The notes: generated by a model from the sequence alone, not told the origin. A stretch of 64,000 nt of DNA from Campylobacterales bacterium (GCA_024280035.1 JAJRQV010000009.1:1-64000); one strand, 5' to 3'. Positions 18,541-29,669 are shown, numbered from the stretch's first letter. Program-made: numbers and translations.

Positions 18541-20596
18541 CTACCATTCTTGTATAGTTTTCATCTTTTTTTAACAGACCTGCCTCATATAAAAACTGAG
18601 AAGGTACAAAATCAATCTTTTTAATCTTATCATTTTTTGCATATGATAAATAAAGAATATCTTTTGCTCGTGTTACGGCAACATAAAAGAGACGGCGTTC
18701 TTCATCTATTCCACCCCCTCCCCTACTCATCAGTTTTCGGTTAGGAAATCGTCCGTCCATTAAATCAACTACATAAACTTCTTTATATTCAAGCCCCTTA
18801 CTGGCATGTACACTTAAGAGATTTACCCCCTCCCCTTTAGTTAGGTCCTGAGAGCCTAAAACCATTGCATTAATATAACGTTCATGATTATTATAGGGTT
18901 TTGCTAAGTCGTACAATAAGGCACCCTTTCTTCGGATACGTTCTAATGATTCTGACTTTAGTTTTTCATCTATAGAACCATCTTTCAGTTGTCCTCGTTT
19001 CGATGCTAAAGAGTCTATAATGGTATTATAAAAAGCTGAGGCTCTAATTTTTTCCACCATTTTCCCGGGTTGGCTAATTTGACTAAGTGCCTTGGCTAGA
19101 GTATAAAAATCATAAAGGAACTGTCCACTATCTTTTGTTAATTTTGGATGTTTCAGTATAGGGTTTGTTAAGAAGTTTTTTTCAAAATGCAAAGAGATAA
19201 ATTTAGCCGTTGAGCCTAATTCAATAAAGTCATCAAAAAGCCCAAGTTGATGGTTCTGTTTACGTTTTTCAAAAGGATTATTTATACTTCTATCAGGATT
19301 AAAAATACCCTCAAAAAGTCTTCCATGACCCAGTTTATTAAAGGCAATAAATAACTCTTTTGCAGCAGCACTTCCAATACCTTTTGCATATTCAAAAATA
19401 TGAATAAAGGCCATCATATCACTACTATTTACAAAAAGTACATAAATATCTAATATCGCTTTGACCTCTTTAGCATCAAAAAAGCTTTTTCCACCCTTAC
19501 GTTTACAAGGAAGACCAATTTCACGTAAGGTTGCTTCAATACCATCTGCTGAAGCATTGTTTCTAAAGATAACAGCAATCTCTTCAGAGGGGGTATAAGA
19601 CTTTCTAATCATATGTGAAATTGCAGAGTATTGTTCAAACAGTTCATTATAAACAAGAAGTTTAGGTGCAGTTGCCTTAGCCTCACGTGTAAATTCTAGT
19701 TTTTTAGGATAAATTCTTTCATTATATTCAATTACCTTATTTGCAAGGGATAATATCGGCACGGTAGAACGATAATTCTTACTTAAGGTGTAAACCTTAG
19801 CATTAGGAAACTTTGTACTGTATGAGCCTATAATAGAAATATCTGCACCATTAAAAGCGTAAATACTTTGATCATAATCACCCACACAAAAAAGAGAGGG
19901 GGGATTCATTGCATCAACCACTGCTCCTTGGAGGGCATTTGTGTCTTGATACTCATCTACAAGAACCTCTTTATATGGCATTTCATGCGTCTGCATCTTC
20001 TCTTTCATTAAAATAAGAAGGTCATTAAAATTCACAAAACCGTACTCTTTTTTTAGTTCTTCAAACTCTTCACAAATATCAATATAGATATCCACATAAA
20101 CCATATGATCTGAGTTTTTTTCTTTCATCCATTCATCAAAACCACGTACCGTTTCTGTATTTTGAAATAAAGAATACACATCATAAAGATAATTTGCACC
20201 ATAAGGAGAAGTCTCATGATTAAAAAGATGAAAAGAGCGTTTATCATAAACAGAGCGAAAAAGTGTGTTTAATTCAGCAGGTTGTTTGAGAATAATTTTT
20301 CCATCAAACTTTTTTAACCATCGATACGAAACAGCATGAAAGGTTCCTGCTTCAATTTTATGTGCCACCTCTTTTGAAAAGTAACCCGCTAAACGTTCTA
20401 CCATTTCAGCAGCAGCTTTATTCGTAAAGGTTAAAAGAAGAATCTCTTCAGGTTTTACACCATGGGTCAGAAGATGACCAATACGACCTACAATCGTAGA
20501 TGTTTTTCCCGTTCCAGCACTCGCAATAATAAGGTTTTGACCAGTAGGGGCAGTAGCAGCAGAAAGCTGTTCTTCATTAAGACGAGTAAGGGGCAA
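18518..20596 (-). CDS. UvrD/PcrA/Rep-type superfamily 1 DNA helicase
   Basis: A 692-residue 3'-5' DNA helicase. The Q motif LNEEQLSAA, Walker A ASAGTGKTST (26-35), motif Ia TFTNKAAAEM, motif II VDEYQDTNALQ, motif III GDYDQSIYAFNGA, motif IV LSKNYRST and motif V/VI LLSVHASKGLEY and RLFYVAVTRAKD are all present. The start is a TTG at 20596. The family acts in nucleotide excision repair, mismatch repair and removal of RecA or stalled forks; which member this is cannot be settled from motifs. It is convergent with ctsF and follows fliW in the same direction with a 54-base gap. Confidence 0.92.
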   Translation of the reverse strand: MPLTRLNEEQLSAATAPTGQNLIIASAGTGKTSTIVGRIGHLLTHGVKPEEILLLTFTNKAAAEMVERLAGYFSKEVAHKIEAGTFHAVSYRWLKKFDGKIILKQPAELNTLFRSVYDKRSFHLFNHETSPYGANYLYDVYSLFQNTETVRGFDEWMKEKNSDHMVYVDIYIDICEEFEELKKEYGFVNFNDLLILMKEKMQTHEMPYKEVLVDEYQDTNALQGAVVDAMNPPSLFCVGDYDQSIYAFNGADISIIGSYSTKFPNAKVYTLSKNYRSTVPILSLANKVIEYNERIYPKKLEFTREAKATAPKLLVYNELFEQYSAISHMIRKSYTPSEEIAVIFRNNASADGIEATLREIGLPCKRKGGKSFFDAKEVKAILDIYVLFVNSSDMMAFIHIFEYAKGIGSAAAKELFIAFNKLGHGRLFEGIFNPDRSINNPFEKRKQNHQLGLFDDFIELGSTAKFISLHFEKNFLTNPILKHPKLTKDSGQFLYDFYTLAKALSQISQPGKMVEKIRASAFYNTIIDSLASKRGQLKDGSIDEKLKSESLERIRRKGALLYDLAKPYNNHERYINAMVLGSQDLTKGEGVNLLSVHASKGLEYKEVYVVDLMDGRFPNRKLMSRGGGGIDEERRLFYVAVTRAKDILYLSYAKNDKIKKIDFVPSQFLYEAGLLKKDENYTRMVEKGEEKE

Positions 20597-20650
20597 AAGG
20601 TAGACTCACTTTTTTTATGCAATCGTACCTTTTATTCACCCATAAAAAGA

Positions 20651-21031
20651 TTAAAGATAAGTGTTTAAACTTTCACTTAAGCCATATTCTTGATGATTAT
20701 TAACTTCAAGAACTGTTTGTGCCATAGTATTATTTACCTTATTAAAAATAAGAGGAGCTAAAAAATTAATTTTTGAGTTATCTAAAGGATTTTGAATCAG
20801 TACAATATTATAAACCATTAACTCATTTTCATCCGTAATTGCCAATGTTTTTTCTACCTCATCAGAAATATTAAAGTTATATTCACGAAGTTTATGGGGG
20901 TCAACTACTGTAAAAGAGATATTTTCATCATCTATTGAACTTAATGTTGAAAACATTTCATCAATTTTTGTCAGTTTTAGCTCTTTAAGATTTTCAAAAC
21001 CCAAAATCTCTGATTTTACTTCAAATGTCAT
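20651..21031 (-). CDS. fliW: Flagellar assembly factor FliW
   Basis: A 126-residue FliW. It has the family strands FEVKSEILGFENLKEL near the start, ISFTVVDPHKL, and VYNIVLIQNPLDNSKINFLAPLIFN. FliW binds flagellin and, when free, inhibits the translation regulator CsrA, so it links filament export to flagellin synthesis. In Campylobacterota it stands apart from the main flagellar operons, as here. It diverges from valS across a 161-base gap. Confidence 0.9.
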   Translation of the reverse strand: MTFEVKSEILGFENLKELKLTKIDEMFSTLSSIDDENISFTVVDPHKLREYNFNISDEVEKTLAITDENELMVYNIVLIQNPLDNSKINFLAPLIFNKVNNTMAQTVLEVNNHQEYGLSESLNTYL

Positions 21032-21151
21032 TGTACAGCCTTTATTTAATTACTTAAGTCCTCTAAACAGAGAGAATCTCTTCAGAAGTCTTAATTATAC
21101 TAAGCAAATTACATTCCATCTACTATAAGCCCTTTTTTACAAGTTTTTGAG

Positions 21152-21157
21152 TATAAT
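21152..21157 (+). promoter_or_regulatory. Housekeeping -10 box for valS
   Basis: A perfect TATAAT at 21152-21157 follows a T-rich stretch (CTTTTTTACAAGTTTTTGAG) and lies 35 bases before the valS ATG. The SD AGAGAGAAA precedes the start. Confidence 0.6.
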
Positions 21158-21192
21158 CGCGAATTATTAAAAGATGATTATAAAGAGAGAAA

Positions 21193-23819
21193 ATGGCTGA
21201 GACAAGCAATAGTTATAACCCAAAAGAGATAGAAACTTCTTATTATAAGACATGGGAAGAACGCGGTTATTTTGAAATAGACGGAAATAAGTCTATTCAA
21301 AAAGAAAATAAAAACTTTTCAATTATGATGCCCCCTCCAAATGTTACAGGTCGCTTACACATTGGTCATGCCTTAACCTTTACCCTTCAAGATATTATTG
21401 TACGTTATAAACGTATGGATGGTTTTAAAACTTTATGGCAACCCGGAACTGACCATGCAGGTATTGCTACACAAAATGTTGTTGAAAAACAACTTCTAGC
21501 AGAAGGCACAACAAAAGAAGAACTTGGTCGTGAGAAATTTCTTGAACGTGTATGGAAATGGAAAGAGTTAAGTGGCGGCGAGATGGTGAGTCAAATGCGT
21601 TCTCTTGGTGTTTCACCTGCGTGGAAACGTGAGCGATTCACTATGGATGCTGGGCTTAAATCTTCTGTAAAAGAGTCATTTGTACATCTTTATAACGAAG
21701 GCTTAATTGTTCGTGGAAACTACATGGTTAACTGGTGTACCCATGATGGTGCCCTTTCTGACATTGAAGTAGAACATGAAGAGCATCAAGGTAAGTTCTA
21801 CCATATGCACTACAAATTTGCAGATGGTTCAGGTCAAATTACTGTAGCAACTACACGTCCAGAGACCTATTTTGGCGATACTGCTGTTATGGTTCATCCT
21901 GATGATACCCGTTATAAAGATCTTGTTAGAAAGAAACTTCTACTTCCTCTTTTAGATAAAGAGATTGAAATTATTACCGACACTCATGTTGATATGGAGT
22001 TTGGTACGGGTATGGTTAAGGTAACTCCTGCTCACGATCAGAATGATTACGAGGTAGGGAAACGTCATAACTTAGAATTTATTACTGTTTTTGATGAAAA
22101 GGGTATCTTGAACCACCATGCAGGTGAATTTGAAGGTTTAGAACGCCTTGAAGCGCGTGAGACCATTGTTAAACGTTTAGATGAAGAGGGTTATATCGAG
22201 AAAATCGAAGATCATATGCACCAAGTGGGTCACTGTTATCGCTGTAAAAACATTGTAGAACCGTATATCTCTCGACAGTGGTTTGTACGTAATGAAATTG
22301 CTAAAAAATCTATTGAAAAAACAAATGAGGGCGAAGCACAGTTTTTCCCTTCTCATTGGATTAACTCATATAACTCTTGGATGGGTGAACTTCGTGACTG
22401 GTGTATCTCTAGACAACTGTGGTGGGGACATAGGATTCCTGTCTTTTATTGTGATGATTGTAATCATGAATGGGCATCTTTAGAAGATGAACCAACAGAC
22501 TGTCCTAAATGTGCTTCTAACAAATTTACACAAGACCCTGATGTTTTAGACACATGGTTTTCATCTGCATTATGGCCATTTTCAACCTTAGGATGGGGAA
22601 ATGGTGAAAATGGTGAAAACAAACTCTTTACTGAAGATGATTTAAAAGATTTTTATCCAAATTCACTTCTTATTACAGGTTTTGATATTCTTTTCTTTTG
22701 GGTTAAAGAATGATGATGATGGGTGAAACCTTCAACGGTAAACTTCCATTTAAGCACATTTACATGCATGCCCTTGTTCGTGATGAGCATGGGAACAAAA
22801 TGTCAAAATCAAAGGGAAATGTTGTTGATCCTCTTGATGTAGTTGAAGAACATTCAGCTGATGCACTTCGTTTTACCTTAGCTGTTTTAGCTGCTCAAGG
22901 TCGCGATATTAAATTAAGTGCTAAAAAACTAGAAGAGTCTAGGAACTTTACTAACAAGCTTTATAATGCTTCTCGTTTCTTACAGATGAATGTTGAAACC
23001 TTTACTAATCTAAACGAGATGGAAGTTAAAACACCACTGGGTCGTTATATGCTCTCTCGTTTTAACACGGCTGTTGTTGAGACACGTCGTAACTTAGATG
23101 AGTACCGTTTTAATGATGCGGCTACTGTACTTTACCGCTTTTTATGGGGAGAGTTTTGTGATTGGGGAATTGAACTTTCTAAATCTAGTAAAAAGAGTAT
23201 CCCTGAACTGGGTGCTATCTTTAAAGAGTCTATGAAACTGCTTCACCCTTATATGCCATTTATTACAGAGTATCTTTACCATTCACTTGATGGTACAAGC
23301 TTAGAAGAGGGTGAGTCTGTTATGGTTATGACCTATCCTGAAGCGGGCGAGCCTGATGCCCAAATTGAAAAAGAATTTGATGCAATTATGGACACTATTG
23401 TTGCTATTCGTCGTGCCAAAGCCTTAGTTGATCTTGGTAATCAAAAAATTGAAAAAGCTTTTATCAAACCAAATAAAGAGATGGATGAAAAACTTATTGC
23501 ACCCTTTATTGAAAAACTTGGAAAAGTTGAAAAGATTGACTTTGTTACTGCAAAGGTTGAGAACTCTATCTCTGATGTAAGTGATTATGTTGAAGTCTAT
23601 ATTCCAACCGATTCTATTGATCTTACTCCTATCATCTCTAGACTTGAAAAACAGTTAGAAAAACTTGAAAAAGAGACTGGTAAACTAAACGGTATGCTTA
23701 ATAACGAACGTTTCGTTACGAATGCTCCTGAAGATGTTATTGCTAAAAATCGTGAAGATTTAGCATCTGCTAAAGATAAAATGCAAAAAGTAAGTGAACA
23801 GCTTGCTTCACTCAAATAA
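21193..23819 (+). CDS. valS: Valyl-tRNA synthetase, frameshifted as sequenced
   Basis: ValRS charges tRNA-Val and is essential. The first frame (506 residues) has the HIGH motif in PPNVTGRLHIGHAL and the editing domain; it ends at TGA 22711-22713. The second frame, opening at the same point with four Met codons, carries KMSKSKGNVVDP, the anticodon-binding domain and the C-terminal coiled coil (about 810-876). Relatives read FFWVARMMMMGETF across the junction; here GTT is followed by AAAGAATG, one base short. The two parts make a normal 876-residue protein with no other damage, so a base-calling error is the likely reason. Confidence 0.94.
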
Positions 23820-23828
23820 GGAACCTTA

Positions 23829-25394
23829 TTGTTTAATATAAAAAATTATGCTTCTGATAATGTTAAAAATGACATTCTCTCAGGCCTCGTCGTTGCCGTT
23901 GCCTTAGTTCCTGAAGCTATCGCTTTTTCATTTATTGCAGGAGTCAGTCCGATTGTTGGGCTTTATACTGCTTTTATTCTTGGTCTAATCACCGCACTCA
24001 TTGGTGGTAAAGCAGGAATGATTTCAGGAGCTACTGGCGCGGTTGCTATTGTTTTTGTAGGTCTTGCAATCAAAGCAAGTGAACAGTTAAGTAATGCTGG
24101 TGTAACAGGAAATGCCATCGCAGAAGGGGTCTTACAGTATATTTTATTCGCTTCTATTATTGCAGGGCTTATTCAAATTTCTATTGGTCTTTTAAAGATG
24201 GGTAAGTTTATCCGTCTTGTTCCACAGCCAGCTATGTATGGTTTTGTTAATGGGCTTGCAATTGTTATTGCTATGGCACAATTTAAGTTTTTTGAAGGCT
24301 CTAATATCAATATGTATATTATTGTTCTTATTACCATGTCCATTATGTTTTTTCTGCCTAAGATAACAAAGGCTATTCCAGGTGGTCTTTTAGCTATTGT
24401 TACTTTAACCTTAGTTGTTTACTTTACAAACCTAGATACACTTACTATTGGTACCTTAAATACCATTCCAGAGTTTGCAAATATGCCAAACTTAAGTGAA
24501 TTTAAAGGTCAACTTCCCACCTTTAATGTTCCCGAAACCCTCTTCTCTTGGGACGCATTTTTTATGGTACTTCCTTACTCAATTTTAGTCGCACTTGTTG
24601 GGCTTATTGAGTCTCTGCTTACCCTTTCTGTTTTAGATGAAATGAGTGGTACCCGTGGCTCTGGAAATAAAGAGTGTATTGCACAAGGCATTGGAAATAC
24701 TACCTGTGGTTTCTTTGGTGGAATGGCAGGATGTGCAATGATTGGTCAATCTATTATCAACTTTACCTCAGGTGGTTTAGGTCGTCTCTCTTCTTTTGTA
24801 GCCGCTGTGGTACTTATTCTTTTAGTTGCTGTATTTACCGACTTAATTAACATGATTCCGGTGGGTGTTTTAGTAGGAATTATGTTTATGGTGAGTATTG
24901 GAACCTTTGAATGGGGAAGTATCGGTAGAATTAAACATATGCCCCGTTCTGATGCTCTTGTATTAATACTCGTTACGGTCATTACAATTATGTTTGACCT
25001 TGCTATTGCTGTTATCTCTGGTGTTATTATCTCTGCTCTTGTATTTGCTTGGAAACACGCACGTATTATTGCTAAAGAGTCCATGGAAGAAGATGGAACA
25101 AAGGTTTATGAATTGGATGGTCCACTTTTCTTTGGCTTAACCACTTCATTTATGGAAAATTTTGACTTTGTTAATGACCCTCCAAAGATTGTTATTGATT
25201 TTAAAAATGCCCGTGTTATGGATATTTCAGGGGTTGAAGCCGTTGACTCTTTAATTAAAAAATATGAAGAGAGTGGACGAAATATTCTTCTTCGTCATCT
25301 TTCCAAAGATTGTAAGGCGATTTTGAAAAACGCAGGGCCTTACTGTTCGTATGAGGAAGATGATCCTACTTACAAAGTTGCCTTTAATTACTAA
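23829..25394 (+). CDS. SulP-family anion transporter with STAS domain
   Basis: A 521-residue SLC26/SulP protein. About 12-14 membrane segments fill residues 12-415, with the N-terminal signature VVAVALVPEAIAFSFIAGV and SGATGAVAIVF. A cytoplasmic STAS domain follows (about 430-515, IVIDFKNARVMDISGVEAVD). The start is TTG 23829, with AAGGA 7 bases before it; no ATG fits. Members carry sulfate, bicarbonate or other anions by proton or sodium coupling; bicarbonate uptake would suit an autotroph, but the substrate is not readable. It lies 9 bases after valS. Confidence 0.88.
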   Translation: MFNIKNYASDNVKNDILSGLVVAVALVPEAIAFSFIAGVSPIVGLYTAFILGLITALIGGKAGMISGATGAVAIVFVGLAIKASEQLSNAGVTGNAIAEGVLQYILFASIIAGLIQISIGLLKMGKFIRLVPQPAMYGFVNGLAIVIAMAQFKFFEGSNINMYIIVLITMSIMFFLPKITKAIPGGLLAIVTLTLVVYFTNLDTLTIGTLNTIPEFANMPNLSEFKGQLPTFNVPETLFSWDAFFMVLPYSILVALVGLIESLLTLSVLDEMSGTRGSGNKECIAQGIGNTTCGFFGGMAGCAMIGQSIINFTSGGLGRLSSFVAAVVLILLVAVFTDLINMIPVGVLVGIMFMVSIGTFEWGSIGRIKHMPRSDALVLILVTVITIMFDLAIAVISGVIISALVFAWKHARIIAKESMEEDGTKVYELDGPLFFGLTTSFMENFDFVNDPPKIVIDFKNARVMDISGVEAVDSLIKKYEESGRNILLRHLSKDCKAILKNAGPYCSYEEDDPTYKVAFNY

Positions 25395-25533
25395 GGCAAA
25401 CATTTAGTACAAAGTGCTCTTTTTAGGGTACTTTATCTCCATATTCCCTTCTTTGTATCTATTAACCTCTTTCTTTTATAACTATGTAAGACTATTTACG
25501 TTACTTTTTGGTATATCATAAAAAGTAGGTTGA

Positions 25534-27501
25534 ATGTTAGAGTTTATAATACTGTATGTTAATAATGATGCTTTTGATAGTTCTATTCTTGAACTTCCTG
25601 AAAGCTCTCGTGTGATTTCTATTAACAATTCAGATGAAGCACTTTCAATTGCAACAGATCAACCCATTAAACTTATTATTTTAGCTGAACATCTTTCTAA
25701 AGGTATGAGTGGAAATGAGTTATGTGATAAGTTAGCAGTAAACGCTTTAACCGCTTCTATTCCTATTCTTTTTCTAAGTAATAATTTCACCTCTCAAAGC
25801 TGTGAAAACATTTCTAAAATCTTACCCACTAATGTTAGTAACAAAGAGCTTCAAAAACAAATTTTTTATATGTATACTCGGTGTAAACAAGAGTATGAAC
25901 TTCTGCATGATAAGAATCTTGTACTGTCTATTGTTAATAAAATTCATTCACCTATTTTTATTATTACAGGTAAAAATATCAGTTTTGCAAACCAATACTT
26001 TTTAGACTTTTTTAACATATCTGCCTTAGAAGACTTTAGTAAAAAATATCCAAATGTTCAAGATGTTTTTGAATATGAAGGAAAAGAGTCTTCTTTCTTT
26101 TCATGGATAAAACAAATTCTTGGTTTTAAAGAAGATCATAAGGTCATTATAAAAAATTTCAACCAAGAAAGAATGCATGTTAAAATAAGAGGGGAGCTTT
26201 TAAAACATTCAGATGAGTACCTCATAATAACACAAGATATTACTGCGGAGGAGTCGCATACTAAAGATTTAGAGCACTCTTTTAATACAGATCCTTTAAC
26301 CATGCTTCCTAACCGATTGCAATTGATTAAAGATCTAAAAAACCATAATGAACTTGCTTTAGCTATCTTAGATATTGACTCTTTTAAAGTTATTAATGAT
26401 TTTTATGGGCATATCATTGGAGACTTCGTTATTAAAGAGGTTGCCCTAAGAATTTCACGCTATATTTCACATGAAAACCTCTGCTTTTATCGTTTACATT
26501 CTGACAGTTTTGCTATCTTAAATAAAGAACATATTGAAAAAGAGTATTTTGAAATTATTATCATCTCTATTATTCAAATTATTGCAAAAAGCCCTTTTAT
26601 TTATAAAGAAAAAGACAAAGAAAAGGAGATTGAGATATTTACAAATCTCACAGCAGGACTGGTTTTTGAAAATGAATCTGTTTTAGCTCATGCTAACCTA
26701 GCATTAAGAGAGGATAAATCAACCCATCAAGACTATATTGTTTATCATCCTGACATGAAACAAGAGATTGCCTTTAAAAACAATATGGAGTGGGTACAAA
26801 AGATTAAAACAGCCATTGCCCATGATAAGATTGTGCCCTACTTTCAACCTATTATTAATAACTCTACGCAAGAGATAGAAAAATACGAATGTTTAGTACG
26901 GCTAATAGATGAAGAAGATAAGGTTATTTCACCCTACTTCTTTTTAGAGATTGCAAAACACTCTAAACTTTACGAATCTATTACTAAAATTATGATTAAA
27001 AAATCTTTTCAAACCTTTACCAATAGTGATTTAGAATTCTCAATTAACCTCTCTATTGAAGATATTGTTGATTATAATCTTTTTGGTTATATCAAAAGTA
27101 TGCTATCTATCTACCCACTTGCCGATCAGGTCTGTTTTGAATTATTAGAAACTGAAAGAATAGAAGACTATCGTGTTATTTCTGATTTTGTTACTGAGGT
27201 GAGAGCCTTAGGATGTAAGGTTAGTATTGATGATTTTGGTTCAGGGTATTCAAATTTTTCACACCTATTAAATTTAAATTTTGATTATTTAAAAATTGAT
27301 GCTTCTCTAATTAAAGGTATTCATGAGGATAAAAATAAACAGACTATTGTTAAGACTATTGTTACCTTTGCTAAAGAGTTAGGCATTAAAACAATAGCTG
27401 AATTTGTAGAATCAAAAGAGATATATGACCATGTTACACAGATGGGAATTGATTTTTCACAAGGTTATTACTTTTCAGTACCCGTTGAATCAATTAAATA
27501 A
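25534..27501 (+). CDS. c-di-GMP phosphodiesterase-like protein: pseudo-receiver, PAS, degenerate GGDEF, EAL
   Basis: A 655-residue cytoplasmic signalling protein. Residues 1-110 fold like a receiver (KLIILAEHLSKGMSGNEL) but lack the phosphorylatable Asp. A PAS-like region spans about 125-235. The GGDEF domain (about 250-410) reads HSDSF in place of GGDEF, so cyclase activity is unlikely. The EAL domain (415-650) has ECLVR for EALxR and keeps the metal and catalytic positions: SINLS, ELLETE, DDFGSGYS, LKIDASLI, AEFVES and QGYYFS. I infer c-di-GMP hydrolysis controlled by the degenerate domains. It overlaps the convergent gene by 34 bases. Confidence 0.85.
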   Translation: MLEFIILYVNNDAFDSSILELPESSRVISINNSDEALSIATDQPIKLIILAEHLSKGMSGNELCDKLAVNALTASIPILFLSNNFTSQSCENISKILPTNVSNKELQKQIFYMYTRCKQEYELLHDKNLVLSIVNKIHSPIFIITGKNISFANQYFLDFFNISALEDFSKKYPNVQDVFEYEGKESSFFSWIKQILGFKEDHKVIIKNFNQERMHVKIRGELLKHSDEYLIITQDITAEESHTKDLEHSFNTDPLTMLPNRLQLIKDLKNHNELALAILDIDSFKVINDFYGHIIGDFVIKEVALRISRYISHENLCFYRLHSDSFAILNKEHIEKEYFEIIIISIIQIIAKSPFIYKEKDKEKEIEIFTNLTAGLVFENESVLAHANLALREDKSTHQDYIVYHPDMKQEIAFKNNMEWVQKIKTAIAHDKIVPYFQPIINNSTQEIEKYECLVRLIDEEDKVISPYFFLEIAKHSKLYESITKIMIKKSFQTFTNSDLEFSINLSIEDIVDYNLFGYIKSMLSIYPLADQVCFELLETERIEDYRVISDFVTEVRALGCKVSIDDFGSGYSNFSHLLNLNFDYLKIDASLIKGIHEDKNKQTIVKTIVTFAKELGIKTIAEFVESKEIYDHVTQMGIDFSQGYYFSVPVESIK

Positions 27502-28904
27502 GGTTTAACACCTTTATACTTAGGCATACTCATTCCCACTCTAGCATTAACATAAGTGGGGTCTGCAAGTATATAATTTTCTTTATTAACCCTTATATAT
27601 TCGCCCTTAAGCTTTTCATCTATCTGTACTGCAGTTGCCATATGGTCACTGTACTTCACCCCAATGATATTTAGCTCTAAGAGTGTTTTAACAAGATAAG
27701 AAAAAAGAATTGCCCTGTCTTCACAATCTGAATAGGGATAAAAAAGTGTTTCACTTGAGAACATCACCTTCTCTCGTTTAAACTGCTCATTATCAACCTT
27801 ATATTTAAAGGCATTTTGTACAAAGTTTAACAGTATATCTAAGGCTTCACTTTGACTTTTTCCTTTTATTAAAGGAATAAAAGACTCTCTAATACTACTG
27901 TTTAAAAGAGCTGAGTCTAAAGAGCTAAAATAATTTTCATATGAAACTTGAGGGTAGGTCTGAAAAAAGTGTAAAAGGTTTTCATTATATGCCAAGTTAA
28001 TATTTATAAGGTCTTTATTTATTTTAAAACTAAATCTTTTTTCTACAGGTTTAAGAGCAAATGCGGGCAGATGATGCAGTGCAAAAGAGATACTCATATT
28101 TGCACCCTCATAACTCTTCTCATAGCTGATAACAGGTCCTAGTTTTCCTTTTGCATAATAATCAACCGCATAATATGTTTTTAAGCCAAATTTATAATAA
28201 GCAGTATTATAGATTTTTCCTTCAACAGGTAAAAGTAAGATAATCCTATGTTTAGCAAAGGCAAGACGGACATCATAATTCATTTTTAATAAAGCAAACC
28301 ATGAAAAAAGACTGGCTTCATTTTGATATTTAAAAAGTTGTGACGATACTGACTTAACTAAAAGATATTTTGCCCAATCATTTAACTTTAATTTTACACT
28401 AACATCATTAATCTCATTTATAATGGAATCATACTTACTCTTAGCTAAATCATCCCATGCCTGTTTAATACTCTGTTTACAGACGCTTCCTTTAGATATA
28501 AATAGAATTGAATTATCATAATGAAGTTCAAGTGCAACGCCAAAATATGAGAGATACAGTGTTCTTAATTTTTCTGACTCAGGAAAAATTATTATTTTTT
28601 TGTAAACCTTAGGTCTACTCTTTTTAAATTCTTTAATAAGAACAGGAGTTTTTGTTTTATTTGTATCGATTTCAGACTTTTTAGCAACAGGAATGCGCCT
28701 AGGTTTTTCTTCTTCATAAGCACTGAGTCCTTGAGACTCTTTATAAGTCTTCCACTTCTTATTTAAAAAAGAGGAGAACTCTTTATCTCGTTTTTGTTTA
28801 TAAGAAGAAAATGCTATTTCTTGTACTTCCAAGTACTCTTCATAGGTTTGGGCTAATAATAAAGAGCTATAAAGAGAAAAAATAAGAATATATTTCATAA
28901 ACAT
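27468..28904 (-). CDS. Exported transglutaminase-like protein
   Basis: A 478-residue protein with signal peptide MFMKYILIFSLYSSLLLA. Residues 15-110 are charged and helical. The C-terminal part (about 385-460) carries a transglutaminase/cysteine-protease-like triad: SDCEDRAIL (Cys), DHMATAVQ (His) and LADPTYVNARVG (Asp). Related bacterial proteins act as periplasmic proteases or amidases, but the substrate here is unknown. It is convergent with, and overlaps, the EAL gene and lies 48 bases downstream of flgH. Confidence 0.65.
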   Translation of the reverse strand: MFMKYILIFSLYSSLLLAQTYEEYLEVQEIAFSSYKQKRDKEFSSFLNKKWKTYKESQGLSAYEEEKPRRIPVAKKSEIDTNKTKTPVLIKEFKKSRPKVYKKIIIFPESEKLRTLYLSYFGVALELHYDNSILFISKGSVCKQSIKQAWDDLAKSKYDSIINEINDVSVKLKLNDWAKYLLVKSVSSQLFKYQNEASLFSWFALLKMNYDVRLAFAKHRIILLLPVEGKIYNTAYYKFGLKTYYAVDYYAKGKLGPVISYEKSYEGANMSISFALHHLPAFALKPVEKRFSFKINKDLININLAYNENLLHFFQTYPQVSYENYFSSLDSALLNSSIRESFIPLIKGKSQSEALDILLNFVQNAFKYKVDNEQFKREKVMFSSETLFYPYSDCEDRAILFSYLVKTLLELNIIGVKYSDHMATAVQIDEKLKGEYIRVNKENYILADPTYVNARVGMSMPKYKGVKPYLIDSTGTEK

Positions 28905-28952
28905 CCTAGGTGATTTTTTACATTATAGCAAGAAACATCACCTAAGTAAGCT

Positions 28953-29669
28953 TTAAAATGGCCATACCGCTTGAACTAACTTCGTTCCCCAACCCTGTTC
29001 TGTTGCCCGTTTAATATCACCCTCAGTTTGATACATTATTTTTGCTTCTGCCATTTGTTCAGAATTAACTCGGTTATTTTGGTCAATATCAAAAGGGCGA
29101 ATAACACCTGAAAGTTGAATAACCTGTTTTTGACCATCAATTAAAATTTCACGTCTACCTGAAATAAAATAATTGCCATTTTGAAGAATTTTTATCACAC
29201 GTGCAGATACAGTAGTCTGAAAGTTATTATTATGAGAAGCTACTCCTGAACCATCATAAGAAGAGCTTGAATTAGCCGCAAAACTCAGATCTGTTGCACG
29301 ATTTATTGTTCTGGCTGCACTACCCAATGTTCCCCCTGCCCCTGTGCCGGGTGTAAATACACCCCCACCTAAAGCAGAGGCATCTGTCTCCGCTAGTTTT
29401 TTAGTATTAGATGTTGATGATGTAGCCACTTCTGAAATAACCACCGTCACAATATCATGAACATGCATCGCTTTATGATCAGAAAAAAGAGGATTATCAC
29501 CCTTTCCAAATAAGCTACCTTGAGAATCAAAGTTTTCATCTATCTCTTTAGCAGGAAGTTGTTCAACATACTCAGGTGGTTTAAAGTCAATTACGGGGTC
29601 AACTACAGTCTGTGAACATCCAGAAAAAGCTATTATTGTAAAAAGTGTTGTTAGATATATTTTATTCAT
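28953..29669 (-). CDS. flgH: Flagellar L-ring protein FlgH (lipoprotein)
   Basis: A 238-residue outer-membrane lipoprotein that forms the L-ring of the flagellar basal body. The lipobox is AFSGC near residue 18. Family motifs include SLFGKGDNPLFSDHKA, VHDIVTVVI, the Ser-Thr-Asn-rich segment, SARVIKILQNGNYFISGRRE and QVIQLSGVIRPFDID. It stands without flgI or flgJ. A GG-N10-GC sigma-54-type promoter lies so close to the ATG that the transcript would be nearly leaderless, and no clear SD is present. Confidence 0.94.
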   Translation of the reverse strand: MNKIYLTTLFTIIAFSGCSQTVVDPVIDFKPPEYVEQLPAKEIDENFDSQGSLFGKGDNPLFSDHKAMHVHDIVTVVISEVATSSTSNTKKLAETDASALGGGVFTPGTGAGGTLGSAARTINRATDLSFAANSSSSYDGSGVASHNNNFQTTVSARVIKILQNGNYFISGRREILIDGQKQVIQLSGVIRPFDIDQNNRVNSEQMAEAKIMYQTEGDIKRATEQGWGTKLVQAVWPF

